This document shows positions 17,369 to 26,372 of a DNA stretch of 64,000 nt, one piece after another. The translations under genes were made by a program, and so were the position numbers. The notes under the pieces are model-generated. The model made no database searches. It saw nothing but the letters and a program-made list of their open reading frames with translations, and had not been told where the DNA came from. Origin of the DNA: Actinomycetota bacterium (GTDB lineage: Bacteria > Actinomycetota > Humimicrobiia > Hakubellales > JAMDDV01); assembly GCA_023488455.1 (NCBI GenBank), contig JAMDDV010000025.1:1-64000 (forward strand), in the 5' to 3' direction. How positions within the stretch are numbered: position 1 is the first letter of the stretch; each line of letters opens with the position of its first letter.

Positions 17369-17464
17369 GGAGAGGTGGCTGAGTCCGGTTGAAAGCGCTC
17401 GACTCGAAATCGAGTAGGCGAGCTAAAACTTGCCTCCAGGGTTCAAATCCCTGCCTCTCCGCCA
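17369..17464 (+). tRNA. tRNA-Ser (anticodon CGA)
   Basis: 96 bases with encoded CCA. GGAGAGG (17369-17375) pairs with CCTCTCC (17454-17460), followed by discriminator G and CCA. The anticodon stem CTCGA/TCGAG encloses the loop CTCGAAA with anticodon CGA (17405-17407), reading UCG. A long variable arm (GGCGAGCTAAAACTTGCC) and GGTTCAAATCC T-arm confirm a class II serine tRNA. The stop codon of an antisense gene lies inside its 3' end. Confidence 0.96.
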
Positions 17465-18738
17465 ATTTCATTTGTGATGCTCCAGTATTTCCAGTATGGG
17501 ATCGCTCTAACTGTAAGGCCATACTCTGAGAAAGTTTTTTCGGTTTTACCTGTGATTATGTAACCCTCCTTGAGTTCATACTTTTTCAGGAATTTAAAAA
17601 TCGGTGCAACTTCTTTTTCGCTGACTTCGGGTTTGATCTTGATTTCAATGGGAATAACCTTGTCATCAGAAGCAAGAATAATATCGATCTCCTCTTTCTG
17701 TGGAGTTCTCCAGAAAAACTTTGACTGGAACAGGTTTTGGAAGAACTGCTCTATTATTAGAGAAGGACCTAGGTTTGAGGAGAGTGCCAGCGAGAAGGCA
17801 GTGCTTGTAAGATATGCCCGTCTCATCTTCTTTTCGCTGGTGAGTACGTTAGAGGAGTAGTTGTACACTTTTTTTATAAGCAGGGCGTATTCCAGGTAAG
17901 ATAAATAGTTGGCTATGGTTCTCTGGTCATATTTGAGATCGTTTGCGATATTTTTATAATCGATATATAAACCAGGTCTATCAGCGAGGAGACGAATTAG
18001 CTGGTATGAAAGATCTGGTGTGCTGATGGGGAAGGCGTTTGGCAGGTCTTTATATATAACCCTTTCGAGCAGTCCTTCTTTAAAATATTTCTGTAATTGG
18101 AAATCGTTGAATTGCATCGCTTCAATGAAACCACCGGTTTTGAAGAAGTCCTCAAGAATTTTCTTTATCTCAACCTCAAAAATGTTTTCCCTTCTCTTGT
18201 CAATCTGGACATCTCTGAATTCGAGGTATTCGTTGAAATCAAGTGGTTTGACACTGAAATCGAAGAATCTTCCTGCTAAGCTTTCCCTTGTACCCCTTTT
18301 TATGTTTATGGCGGCAGAGCCTGAAAGAAATATTTTTATATTTGGGTACAGATCATAGATTATTTTTATTTTTTCGCTCCAACCTTCAAGTTTTTGTATT
18401 TCATCAAAGAATAGGTAAACTCTTTCTTTTTTTAGGAGCCTTTCTTTCAGAATCTCGTTTTCGTAGTAATTTATAATATCCATGACTTCGCCAACTGCTT
18501 CATCAAAAGAAAAATAGAGGATGTCAAACGGATTAGTGTTTCTGGTTATAAGCAGTTCGTTTATCAATTGAAACATAATTGTGGTTTTGCCAGATCTTCT
18601 TAGTCCAGTCAGTATCAATATTTGTCTTAAGTCTATGTATTTCCAGATTTCATCTAGGAATTTTCTTTTCCTTCCTCTCAGGGCATCTGGTAATTTCCCA
18701 TCTCTCCACCATGGGTTGAAGATCGATATATCAATCAA
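17443..18738 (-). CDS. AAA ATPase with C-terminal DUF4143 domain
   Basis: 431 residues. The start is a TTG at 18738 behind GGAG. Walker A is GLRRSGKTT (residues 45-53), Walker B is RVYLFFDEIQ, and sensor-like FLSGSAA follows. After about residue 190 comes the DUF4143 winged-helix/nuclease-like part (RPGLYIDYKNIANDLKYDQRTIANYLSYLEYALLI; SKFFWRTPQKEEIDIIL; VIPIEIK). This family is common in archaea and anaerobic bacteria, often in mobile or defence-like contexts, and its function is unclear. It is a lone gene on the minus strand. Its last seven codons and stop overlap the 3' 22 bases of tRNA-Ser on the other strand, hinting at past integration next to the tRNA. Confidence 0.85.
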   Translation of the reverse strand: MIDISIFNPWWRDGKLPDALRGRKRKFLDEIWKYIDLRQILILTGLRRSGKTTIMFQLINELLITRNTNPFDILYFSFDEAVGEVMDIINYYENEILKERLLKKERVYLFFDEIQKLEGWSEKIKIIYDLYPNIKIFLSGSAAINIKRGTRESLAGRFFDFSVKPLDFNEYLEFRDVQIDKRRENIFEVEIKKILEDFFKTGGFIEAMQFNDFQLQKYFKEGLLERVIYKDLPNAFPISTPDLSYQLIRLLADRPGLYIDYKNIANDLKYDQRTIANYLSYLEYALLIKKVYNYSSNVLTSEKKMRRAYLTSTAFSLALSSNLGPSLIIEQFFQNLFQSKFFWRTPQKEEIDIILASDDKVIPIEIKIKPEVSEKEVAPIFKFLKKYELKEGYIITGKTEKTFSEYGLTVRAIPYWKYWSITNEIGGEAGI

Positions 18739-18767
18739 TTAGCGCTCCAATGTAATTATTATTTGAT

Positions 18768-18793
18768 TACAATAACATTATAATGTAATTGTA
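18768..18793. promoter_or_regulatory. 26-bp AT-rich palindrome between divergent genes
   Basis: TACAAT-A-ACATTATAATGT-A-ATTGTA is symmetrical except for the two single A positions. It lies between the ATPase gene (minus) and metF (plus), 30 bases from the ATPase start. A second inverted repeat, TTTTACC...GGTAAAA, follows at about 18817-18852. Either could be an operator; no regulator is identified. Confidence 0.4.
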
Positions 18794-18915
18794 TTGATAA
18801 AAATAGTGATAAGTTATTTTTACCCTTAAATAATGTAACTTTGGTAAAATCTATTACAAATTTGTATAAATTCAGGATTGGTGATGGAAAAATTTGAGCC
18901 ATGGAGGAAGTACTG

Positions 18916-20472
18916 ATGAAGAATAGCTTCAAAGAAGCAGTGCTGGATAGAAACGGATTTGCAATAACTGCGGAAATGGTTCCAGGGCGCGGGTCACAGG
19001 GCAAAGGTGTAGATTCAATACTTAATTTTGCGGCCGACGCGGTTAAGGGTGGGAAGATTCATGCGATGAGCTTGACCGACAATGCTGGTGGGAATCCGGC
19101 ACTGATGCCCGATATACTCTGGCAGGACCTCAAGTCCATAGGGATGGATGCGTTAATTCACATTACCTGCAAGGATAAGAACCGTAATCAACTTGAGGGG
19201 CAGCTTTTTGCGCTGGAACGGGCAGGGGTAAAGAATATACTCGCCATGAGCGGGGACTATCCAGAGACAGGTTATGAGGGTAGGGCAAAGCCGGTCTTTG
19301 ATATTGATTCGGTGCCGCTCATAAAGATGATATCTGAGATGAACAGGAATGAGTTAAAGGACATAAAGGACTACGTTTCCCCGGCAAATCTCAATAAGAC
19401 CGACTTTTTTGTCGGTGGATGCGTTTCACCTTTTAAAATCCACGAAGAGGAGCAGATGTCGCAGTATTATAAATTAGTTAAAAAGGTGAGAGCGGGTGCT
19501 CAGTTCATCATCACACAGGTGGGGTATGACGCGAGAAAGTTCGAGGAGCTCAAGAAATTTGTAGAGGATAGGAGGCTAAATGTTCCTCTTATTGCAAATG
19601 TATACGTGCTGAATAAAACGGTAGCTGGCATGATGTCAAGAAATGAGGTACCCGGCTGTCTTGTCATACCTGAGCTTGCCGCAGAATACGCCGAAGCAAG
19701 CAAAGCCGAAGATAAGGGTGTTGGCTTTAAGCTTGAGAAAGCTGCCAGGCTGTTGGCTGTTGTGAGAGGACTGAAATATGATGGTGCCCACATTGGTGGT
19801 TTCGGCCTTACCTATAAACAGGTCGAGTACGTTATCGACCGCTCACAGGATCTTTTAGCTGATTGGGAAAAATGGGCTGCGGAGTTCGATTATTCACCCA
19901 AAAACACATTTTACTTCTATCAGCCCAGGGAGGACAGTCCGCTTAATTCCGATGTTGAATTTGACAGGAAGAAGAAGAGACCATCTAAACCGTTTATATA
20001 TATGATGTTCAGATTGCTTCACAGAATGATGTTCGTTGAGGACAAAGGACTTTACAGATTTATGAAGTGGTTTTTCAGGGTTATTGATGGCAAGTGGATT
20101 GAGGAGCCGATAACACGCATGGAGTACCAGATCAAGAAGGTTACATCCAGGTGCCAGGAGTGCGGTGACTGCACGCTTCTGGATATTGTTTACCTCTGCC
20201 CACAGGGTGACTGCCCGAAGCATCAGTTGAATGGGGCTTGCGGGGGGAGTTATGACGGATGGTGTGAGGTGTATCCAGATGAAAAGAGGTGTATCTACTA
20301 CAGGGCTTACAGAAGGTTGAAGTCCTACAGGGAAGAGGACACGATGGCAGATAAGATATTACCACCCAGAAACTGGGATCTTTACAGAACCTCATCATGG
20401 GCGAACTATTTTCTAGGACGCGATCATGTAAATAATTATGGGAGGGGCAAAAGTAAAGATAATCAAATGTAA
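18916..20472 (+). CDS. metF: Methylenetetrahydrofolate reductase fused to MetV-like C-terminal domain
   Basis: 518 residues. ATG 18916 follows GGAGG by eight bases; the ATG at 18901 has no site. Residues 1-300 are the MetF TIM barrel (FAITAEMVPGRGSQGKG, SLTDNAGGNPALMP, HITCKDKNRNQLEGQLFALERAGVKNILAMSGDYP) that reduces methylene-tetrahydrofolate to methyl-tetrahydrofolate. The C-terminal third has a Cys-rich block from residue 413 (CQECGDC...CPQGDCPKH...GACGGSYDGWCEVYPDEKRCIYY) matching the MTHFR C-terminal domain found separately as MetV in acetogens. Fusion of the two suggests a ferredoxin-linked or electron-bifurcating reductase of the folate branch. A ferredoxin gene follows about 125 bases downstream. 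No other Wood-Ljungdahl genes are in the window. Confidence 0.85.
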   Translation: MKNSFKEAVLDRNGFAITAEMVPGRGSQGKGVDSILNFAADAVKGGKIHAMSLTDNAGGNPALMPDILWQDLKSIGMDALIHITCKDKNRNQLEGQLFALERAGVKNILAMSGDYPETGYEGRAKPVFDIDSVPLIKMISEMNRNELKDIKDYVSPANLNKTDFFVGGCVSPFKIHEEEQMSQYYKLVKKVRAGAQFIITQVGYDARKFEELKKFVEDRRLNVPLIANVYVLNKTVAGMMSRNEVPGCLVIPELAAEYAEASKAEDKGVGFKLEKAARLLAVVRGLKYDGAHIGGFGLTYKQVEYVIDRSQDLLADWEKWAAEFDYSPKNTFYFYQPREDSPLNSDVEFDRKKKRPSKPFIYMMFRLLHRMMFVEDKGLYRFMKWFFRVIDGKWIEEPITRMEYQIKKVTSRCQECGDCTLLDIVYLCPQGDCPKHQLNGACGGSYDGWCEVYPDEKRCIYYRAYRRLKSYREEDTMADKILPPRNWDLYRTSSWANYFLGRDHVNNYGRGKSKDNQM

Positions 20473-20598
20473 GATATAGACTGACATTGTTACCAGGTAT
20501 TTTCTTATAAATAAATCAGAATTTCGCTGATATTCTTCATTAATACAAAGTTGTATTTTTTGGATGTAATTGTTTAAATAAGCATGGGAGGTATAAAG

Positions 20599-20817
20599 TT
20601 GAAGATAACCGAGGTAAAGATTGACAGAGAAAAATGTATAGGCACCGGGAACTGTGTTGACTTAGCGCCAAGAGTTTTTGAGCTTGATGATGAAGGTAAA
20701 TCAACTGTAATTAACAAATCAGGAGCTGGTGATGAGACCTTGAAAGAGGCAGCGCAGAGCTGTCCTGTGGAGGCCATCACCCTCATTGGCGAAGATGGTC
20801 GGCAGATCTGGCCGTGA
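20599..20817 (+). CDS. Small ferredoxin, probably [3Fe-4S]
   Basis: 72 residues starting at TTG 20599, seven bases after GGGAGG; the ATG at 20584 lies within that site. Cluster ligands visible are Cys13, Cys19 and Cys55 (KCIGTGNC and SCPVEAI). Position 16, where a fourth ligand would sit, is Thr, which favours a three-iron cluster or an exchangeable fourth ligand. The stop overlaps the start of the oxidoreductase alpha subunit, so it is probably its dedicated electron acceptor. Confidence 0.85.
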   Translation: MKITEVKIDREKCIGTGNCVDLAPRVFELDDEGKSTVINKSGAGDETLKEAAQSCPVEAITLIGEDGRQIWP

Positions 20818-22565
20818 TTGGCATGAAAAAAGAAGAGATAACCTGGAAGATCGGTGGTGAGGCTGGATACGGTATAATGGTCACCGGGTTCACGATGTCA
20901 AAAATATTCAGCCGCTTGGGCTACAATGTTTTTGACTATCCTGAGTATCCATCTCTTATTCGCGGAGGCCACAACAGCTATCAGGTCAGGGCATCGGTAA
21001 ATAAAGTTAATTCACCGCTTAAGAATATTGATGTACTGGTTGCATTAAATCAGGATACCGTAGATATGCACTTTTCAGAGTTGAATGCTGACGGCATACT
21101 GATTTATGATGGAGACCTGGTAAAAGAACCTTCGCATGTAGATGATTCTAGAGGTATAAAATCCTACAAGATCCCGTTTGAAAAAATTGCCATAGATGTT
21201 GCAGGTGGTAAGTTAATGCGAAACACCGTGGCAATTGGGGCATCTCTTCCAGTCTATGGCCTGCAGCTTGAGAAGTTGACGGATATGCTGAGGGAGGCTT
21301 TTGCTGGAAAGGCACAGGAGATTATTGAATCAAACCTAAAGGCAGCAGAAGCAGGATTTAAAGCAATGCAAGATCTTTTGAGCAAAGAAATCCCATTTGC
21401 GATAAGGAGTTCAAATAAGCCTAAAAAGTTGATAATGACGGGCAATGAGGCAATTGCGCTTGGGGCAATAAGGGCAGGGTGCAAGTTTTACGCTGCTTAT
21501 CCGATGACGCCCTCCTCACCTATACTTCATTTCATGGCTGCAAATGACCGCAGGTTTGGCGTGGTCGTGAAGCATACGGAGGATGAGATAGCAGCGATTA
21601 ATATGGCGATAGGTGCAGCAACAGCAGGGGTGAGGTCGATGGTAGCCACTTCAGGTGGTGGTTTCTCGCTTATGGTTGAGGGCCTTGGGCTTGCGGGGAT
21701 GACGGAGACTCCTGTGGTGATAGTTGAGGGCCAGCGAGGAGCTCCAAGCACGGGACTGCCCACATGGACTGAACAGGGAGATCTCAGGTTTGTCCTTGGT
21801 GCCTCACAGGGCGACTTCCTGAGGGTCGTGCTTGCGCCAGGTGATGTTGCACAGTGTTTTTATCTGACCGCTGCTGCTTTCAACATAGCGGAGAAGGTTC
21901 AGACTCCTGTCATCGTAATGTCAGATAAGCATGTTGCTGAAAGCCATTCGACGGTTGATGATATTGATCCTGGTAAGGTGAAGATCGATAGCGGAGAACT
22001 CTTAAGTGAATCGGATAAGCGCCTTGGAGCGGATTTCAAAAGATATAAGATAACGAAATCCGGCATATCTCCGCGCCCACTGCCCTCCTATGAAGGCGGA
22101 ATTTATTTTGCGAATTCAGATGAACATGACGAGAAGGGCTTTTCGATAGAGGATTCGCCCACGAGGACGGCAATGATGGATAAACGACTTCGCAAGTTCG
22201 CAGCAGCTCTTTCCATTGCACCAAAGCCGTTGTGGCATGGTCCCCAAGAGCCAGATATATTAATAGTTGGCTGGGGCTCTACTCGAGGAGCGATTCTCGA
22301 CAGCATTTCGCAGCTAAAAAGTGAGGGGATAAATGCTGCACATCTGCAGGTACTGTCGCTATGCCCATTGCATGCAGATGATATCAAAGATGCGATTTCC
22401 AGGTGTAAAAAGATTGCATGCATTGAAAATAATAAGACCGGCCACCTTAAGGGGCTGATCGCTGAGAAATGCGGGATAAACATAGAAAATTTCCTGCCCA
22501 AGTACGATGGGAGGCCGTTCTTTCCTGACGAGATTGTGAAATGGGTGAAGGAGGTGCTTTCCTAG
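20814..22565 (+). CDS. korA: 2-oxoacid:ferredoxin oxidoreductase, fused gamma-alpha subunit
   Basis: 583 residues. Residues 1-190 are the gamma domain (KIGGEAGYGIMVTGFTMSKIFSRLGYNVFDYPEYPSLIRGGHNSYQVR). From about 205 on is the alpha pyrimidine-binding part (GNEAIALGAIRAGCKFYAAYPMTPSSPILHFM, HTEDEIAAINMAIGAATAGVRSMVATSGGGFSLM). With the beta subunit downstream it oxidatively decarboxylates a 2-oxoacid to an acyl-CoA, passing electrons to ferredoxin. The fused form without a delta ferredoxin domain is common for 2-oxoglutarate or branched-chain type enzymes; substrate not determinable. The start may be GTG 20814, overlapping the ferredoxin stop, or ATG 20823; neither has a clear ribosome site. 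Confidence 0.88.
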   Translation: MIGMKKEEITWKIGGEAGYGIMVTGFTMSKIFSRLGYNVFDYPEYPSLIRGGHNSYQVRASVNKVNSPLKNIDVLVALNQDTVDMHFSELNADGILIYDGDLVKEPSHVDDSRGIKSYKIPFEKIAIDVAGGKLMRNTVAIGASLPVYGLQLEKLTDMLREAFAGKAQEIIESNLKAAEAGFKAMQDLLSKEIPFAIRSSNKPKKLIMTGNEAIALGAIRAGCKFYAAYPMTPSSPILHFMAANDRRFGVVVKHTEDEIAAINMAIGAATAGVRSMVATSGGGFSLMVEGLGLAGMTETPVVIVEGQRGAPSTGLPTWTEQGDLRFVLGASQGDFLRVVLAPGDVAQCFYLTAAAFNIAEKVQTPVIVMSDKHVAESHSTVDDIDPGKVKIDSGELLSESDKRLGADFKRYKITKSGISPRPLPSYEGGIYFANSDEHDEKGFSIEDSPTRTAMMDKRLRKFAAALSIAPKPLWHGPQEPDILIVGWGSTRGAILDSISQLKSEGINAAHLQVLSLCPLHADDIKDAISRCKKIACIENNKTGHLKGLIAEKCGINIENFLPKYDGRPFFPDEIVKWVKEVLS

Positions 22566-23423
22566 ATGCTGGATAAAAAGATATATGATAGCGGAGTGTT
22601 CCCAACCTGGTGTCCTGGGTGCGGCAATTTCGGGATGTGGAATGCCCTGAAGAGGGCATATGCTGAACTTGAGTTAAATCCTAAAGATATCTTCATGGTA
22701 TTTGGGATTGGTTGTTCCGGGAACGGAGTGAATTTCTTCAACTGTTACAGCTTTCATGCCCTGCATGGCAGAACGCTCCCTGTTGCGACAGGGGCCAGGC
22801 TTGCAAACCACAAGTTAAATGTGGTTGCGGCTGGTGGCGATGGTGACGGTTATGGAATAGGTGTGGGGCATTTCATTCATTCTCTTAGGAGAAATCTTAA
22901 TATAACCTATGTAGTCCACAACAACCAGGTTTATGGACTAACAACAGGGCAGACATCGCCAACATCATCAAAGGGGTTTAAAACAAAGTCGACACCCACC
23001 GGTGTAATTGAGCAGCCGTTGAACCCACTGGCGCTTGCACTGGACTGTGGAGGGACGTTTGTCGCAAGGGGCTACGCTGGTGACATGCTCAATCTGACGA
23101 AGATATTTGTTGAGGCAATAAAGCATGTCGGGTTTTCCCTTGTGGATGTGCTTCAACCATGCGTCACGTGGAATAAGGTTAATACCTACGCCTGGTACAA
23201 GGACAGAGTGTATAAGCTCGAGGACGCAGGACACGATTTCACGAACAGGGATGAAGCCTATAAAAAGGCGTGGGAGTGGGGAGATAAAATCCCGATTGGC
23301 ATATTTTATAAAGTCGAGAGTCCTACATATGAAAGTGAGTTACCACAGATAGCAGAGATACCTCTTTTCAGACAGGACATCTCAGATGTGGATTTAACCA
23401 CGATATTGAGTGAATTCTATTGA
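22566..23423 (+). CDS. korB: 2-oxoacid:ferredoxin oxidoreductase, beta subunit
   Basis: 285 residues starting directly after the alpha stop behind GGAGGTGC. It carries the thiamine diphosphate site: TWCPGCGNFGMWNALKRA, GIGCSGNGVNFFN, and GGDGDGYGIGVGHFIHSLRRNLNITYVVHNNQVYGLTTGQTSPTS. CPGC supplies cluster ligands. The short C-terminal extension is normal for two-subunit enzymes. It forms an operon with the ferredoxin and alpha genes; the SRP RNA gene follows. Confidence 0.9.
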   Translation: MLDKKIYDSGVFPTWCPGCGNFGMWNALKRAYAELELNPKDIFMVFGIGCSGNGVNFFNCYSFHALHGRTLPVATGARLANHKLNVVAAGGDGDGYGIGVGHFIHSLRRNLNITYVVHNNQVYGLTTGQTSPTSSKGFKTKSTPTGVIEQPLNPLALALDCGGTFVARGYAGDMLNLTKIFVEAIKHVGFSLVDVLQPCVTWNKVNTYAWYKDRVYKLEDAGHDFTNRDEAYKKAWEWGDKIPIGIFYKVESPTYESELPQIAEIPLFRQDISDVDLTTILSEFY

Positions 23424-23440
23424 TAGGTCATAATAAGCTT

Positions 23441-23711
23441 GATCGTGCTAAGCGGGGAGATAGCGGTGCCCTGTAACCTGCAATCCGCTACAGCAGGGCT
23501 GAATTCCAACCTGAGGTGTTCACAGGTGGGGTCAAGATTACGGGCAAGTGGTGTTGAAAGTCGGGTCCCATGCGGCGAAGGGTCGTGAACCCCGTCAGGT
23601 CCGGGAGGAAGCAGCGGTAAACGAACTCCTTTGGGTGTTATGGGTGAGCCTGGCTGGAGCTAACTACGCGCAGTTCGCCTATTTGTGAATATCGATGGAA
23701 GGTGCACGATC
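23441..23711 (+). ncRNA. ffs: Signal recognition particle RNA, large bacterial type
   Basis: The hallmark SRP54-binding hairpin is at about 23591-23620 (CCCCGTCAGGTCCGGGAGG then AAGCAGCGG). The 5' Alu-type part reads GGGGAGATAGCGGTGCCCTG and CCTGCAATCCGCTAC. The ends pair exactly: GATCGTGC at 23441-23448 with GCACGATC at 23704-23711, giving about 271 nt, the length of the Bacillus scRNA. This means a long SRP RNA with an Alu domain rather than the short 4.5S form. It is followed directly by dnaX, a neighbourhood also seen in Firmicutes. It fills most of the 350-base gap 23424-23773. Confidence 0.93.
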
Positions 23712-23773
23712 ATTTTCCGTTATGCTTTTCTTGTGTGATAAAATAGGATGTTTTGTTTTGATAGCGTGTTCTT

Positions 23774-25411
23774 ATGGAAAAGCATTTGTCTTTATATCGT
23801 AAGTGGAGACCTCAGGATTTCGAATCCGTTGTAGGCCAGGTCCACATTACCCAGACCTTAAAAAACGAGATATCAAAAGGGGATATTGCTCACGCATACC
23901 TTTTTTGCGGTCCGCGTGGAACAGGCAAGACGAGCACAGCAAGAATTTTCGCCAAGGCTTTGAACTGCATCGAGGGACCGACGCCAAATCCATGTGGAAA
24001 GTGCGAAAACTGCCTTTCAGTTCTGCAGGGGACATCGCTTGATCTGATTGAGCTTGATGCCGCTTCCAATCGGGGCATCGATGACATAAGGGAGATAATC
24101 AATAGGGTCGGGTACTCTCCATCGAAATCCCGTTTCAAGGTGTACATCCTGGATGAGGCTCACATGTTGACCACGCCAGCTGTTAATGCTTTTCTCAAAA
24201 CGCTGGAAGAACCTCCCGAACATGTAGTCTTTATTTTGGCTACAACTGAACCACACCAGATCCCTCTGACGCTTCAGTCCAGATGCCAGCGATTTGACTT
24301 CAGGCCGCTCTCTCAGCAGGATATCGTGAAGAAGTTGATGGTGATTTCTGATGCTGAGGGAATAAAAGCCAGTGATGAAGCATTACAAAAGATAGCACTC
24401 TACTCATACGGCAGCCAGCGCGATGCTGAGACCGCGCTTGACCAGATAGCGGCTTATAGCGGCGGAGAGATCAAAAGTGATGATGTTGAATTCATCCTTG
24501 GGATAATCAGAGAAGACGTAATAGTCGATTTTTTGGGATTGCTTGCGCAGAAAGATATTGTCGGTGCAATTGATTTTGTTAACCGGCTTTTTGAAGGGGG
24601 ACAGGATCTCTTGCTTTTTTGCAGGGAAATAATAGAGACACTAAATGAGGTTAGGTTTGTAGTTGCAGTTGGGCCTGTGGCAGCAGAGAGATTGAATTTG
24701 AAGGTTAATGTCAAAAAGATCGCAGGAATTTCCGGGGATTTCTCCATAAAGCAGGTGGATTCCATGATTGAGATATTCAGCAAGTGCTACTGGGAGATCA
24801 AGAGGGAAGAAAACCCTAGGATATGGGTTGACGTAGCCATTCTTGAATGCAGCACTGTTTTGGGTGGAAAAATAGAACCTGAAGTAATAGAAAAAGTTCC
24901 AGAGGTAAAAAAATCCAGAATTGCTGAAGTTGTAAGAGAAGAGATACCCGAAGAGAGTCAGATGACTCAGCAGGGGAAACCGATAGAATCAGGAGAGGAT
25001 GATCTTTCCATAATCTCAGGTCAATGGGATGCAGTATTGAAAGAACTGAAGGAGTCCAGCAAAAAGTACACAGCCGTCTGTTTGAATGAGGGTATCGTCA
25101 AGGAAGTTAGAAATTCAAGGGTTGTAATCACTTTTACAAAGGATAAGGAAAGCAAGAAAGCATATTTGGACAGGAATGAAAATAAGGGCTTTGTTGAGTC
25201 AGTTTTGAATAAAGTTACAGGTAAGAGTTATTCCATCGAATGCAGGGTTGCTGATGAAAAGGAAGAGGGCAGCGATTTGAATAAAATTAGGGAAGACTCA
25301 GGCGTAAAGGACAAAGCTGACGGTGATGTAGAAGTTGGCAGAAATATCAGGAAGAAGTTTGATGCCGTTGAGATAAAGACTGAGAAGGATTTAAATAAAG
25401 GGGGTGCATGA
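23774..25411 (+). CDS. dnaX: DNA polymerase III subunit gamma/tau
   Basis: 545 residues. The clamp-loader ATPase has Walker A GPRGTGKTS (46-54), the zinc module C65, C74, C77, C80 and the DEAH Walker B (VYILDEAHML). SRC (TLQSRCQRF) gives the arginine finger. The C-terminal third is charged and low in complexity, as in tau, which contacts the polymerase. It loads the sliding clamp at the replication fork. It overlaps the ybaB region and is followed by recR, the conserved dnaX-ybaB-recR order. No slippery sequence for a gamma form was noticed. Confidence 0.95.
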   Translation: MEKHLSLYRKWRPQDFESVVGQVHITQTLKNEISKGDIAHAYLFCGPRGTGKTSTARIFAKALNCIEGPTPNPCGKCENCLSVLQGTSLDLIELDAASNRGIDDIREIINRVGYSPSKSRFKVYILDEAHMLTTPAVNAFLKTLEEPPEHVVFILATTEPHQIPLTLQSRCQRFDFRPLSQQDIVKKLMVISDAEGIKASDEALQKIALYSYGSQRDAETALDQIAAYSGGEIKSDDVEFILGIIREDVIVDFLGLLAQKDIVGAIDFVNRLFEGGQDLLLFCREIIETLNEVRFVVAVGPVAAERLNLKVNVKKIAGISGDFSIKQVDSMIEIFSKCYWEIKREENPRIWVDVAILECSTVLGGKIEPEVIEKVPEVKKSRIAEVVREEIPEESQMTQQGKPIESGEDDLSIISGQWDAVLKELKESSKKYTAVCLNEGIVKEVRNSRVVITFTKDKESKKAYLDRNENKGFVESVLNKVTGKSYSIECRVADEKEEGSDLNKIREDSGVKDKADGDVEVGRNIRKKFDAVEIKTEKDLNKGGA

Positions 25412-25412
25412 A

Positions 25413-25730
25413 TTGGGCACTAACTACATGAAGATGATGGGACAGTTAAAGAAGGTTCAACAACAACTTGAGAAGGCGCAGGAAGAGCTGGCCAATGAAC
25501 TATTTAGCGCTACATCTGGTGGAGGTGCTGTAAAGGTAACCGTGACGGGCGAGCAGCAGGTTAAGGAAATTGAAATTTCAAAAGATATTCTAAACCCAGA
25601 TGATGCGGATATCTTATCGGATATGCTTGTTGTTGCGTTGAATGAAGCAATAACAAAGGCAAAAGAGGAAGCTTCAAGGAAGCTTGGTGTGCTTGGAGCA
25701 GGGTTTGGGATACCCCCTGGTGTATTATGA
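25413..25730 (+). CDS. ybaB: YbaB/EbfC nucleoid-associated protein
   Basis: 105 residues from TTG 25413, seven bases after GGGGGTG. The family pattern is complete: [23 protein letters not shown] helix, then [20 protein letters not shown] and a C-terminal helix ([22 protein letters not shown]). It forms dimers that bind and bridge DNA. It lies between dnaX and recR, as in most bacteria, and its stop overlaps the recR ATG. Confidence 0.93.
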   Translation: MGTNYMKMMGQLKKVQQQLEKAQEELANELFSATSGGGAVKVTVTGEQQVKEIEISKDILNPDDADILSDMLVVALNEAITKAKEEASRKLGVLGAGFGIPPGVL

Positions 25731-26326
25731 GAATTCTTGCGAAGCCGCTGGATGATCTGATAGAGGAGTTCAGAAAGCTCCCGACCATAGGACCCAAGAC
25801 TGCTCAACGAATTGCTTTCTATCTGCTCAGCATGAGCAAAAAAGAGGCAGCGAAGCTGGCACAGGCGATACTTGACCTCAAGGAGAAAGTGGGTTATTGC
25901 AGGGTTTGCTATAATCCCGCAGATGCTGAAATATGCGAGATATGCGCAGATGCAAGGCGCGATGATTCGTTGATATGCGTTGTGGAACAGCCATTTGATG
26001 TGATCGCCATTGAAAAAACGGGTGAGTACAGAGGGTTTTATCACGTGCTTGGTGGCTCTATATCACCGATTGAAAATATAGGGCCAGATGAGATCAGGAT
26101 AAAGGAGCTGTTGGACCGGGTGGGCAAAGGCAGCGTAAAAGAGATAATAGTGGCAACAAACCCGAATATTGAAGGTGAGACAACCGCCATGTATATATCA
26201 AAGATATTCAAGCCGCTGGGAATTAGGATTACAAGGATCGCAAGTGGTCTGCCGGTTGGTGGCGATCTTGAATATGCTGATGAAATCACGCTCGGGAGGG
26301 CGATGCTTGGGCGGCGCGAGCTATAA
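25727..26326 (+). CDS. recR: Recombination mediator protein RecR
   Basis: 199 residues, normal length. It has the helix-hairpin-helix ([20 protein letters not shown]), the zinc finger C58, C61, C70, C73 ([16 protein letters not shown]), and a Toprim domain ([30 protein letters not shown]). Acting with RecO and RecF it helps load RecA onto gapped DNA. It starts inside the ybaB stop (ATGA overlap). The insertion sequence follows after about 50 bases and may have separated it from genes formerly downstream. Confidence 0.95.
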   Translation: MRILAKPLDDLIEEFRKLPTIGPKTAQRIAFYLLSMSKKEAAKLAQAILDLKEKVGYCRVCYNPADAEICEICADARRDDSLICVVEQPFDVIAIEKTGEYRGFYHVLGGSISPIENIGPDEIRIKELLDRVGKGSVKEIIVATNPNIEGETTAMYISKIFKPLGIRITRIASGLPVGGDLEYADEITLGRAMLGRREL

Positions 26327-26372
26327 TCTTAAATTGTATTAATAATAATTATTAATTTAATGCCATGAAAAA

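Noticed and set aside
25457..26044. 195-codon minus-strand frame across ybaB and recR
   Set aside because: Lies opposite two conserved genes with clear families; no independent support.
26338..26360. AT-rich palindrome-like run after recR
   Set aside because: Only a 12-bp symmetrical core in very AT-rich DNA, expected by chance.
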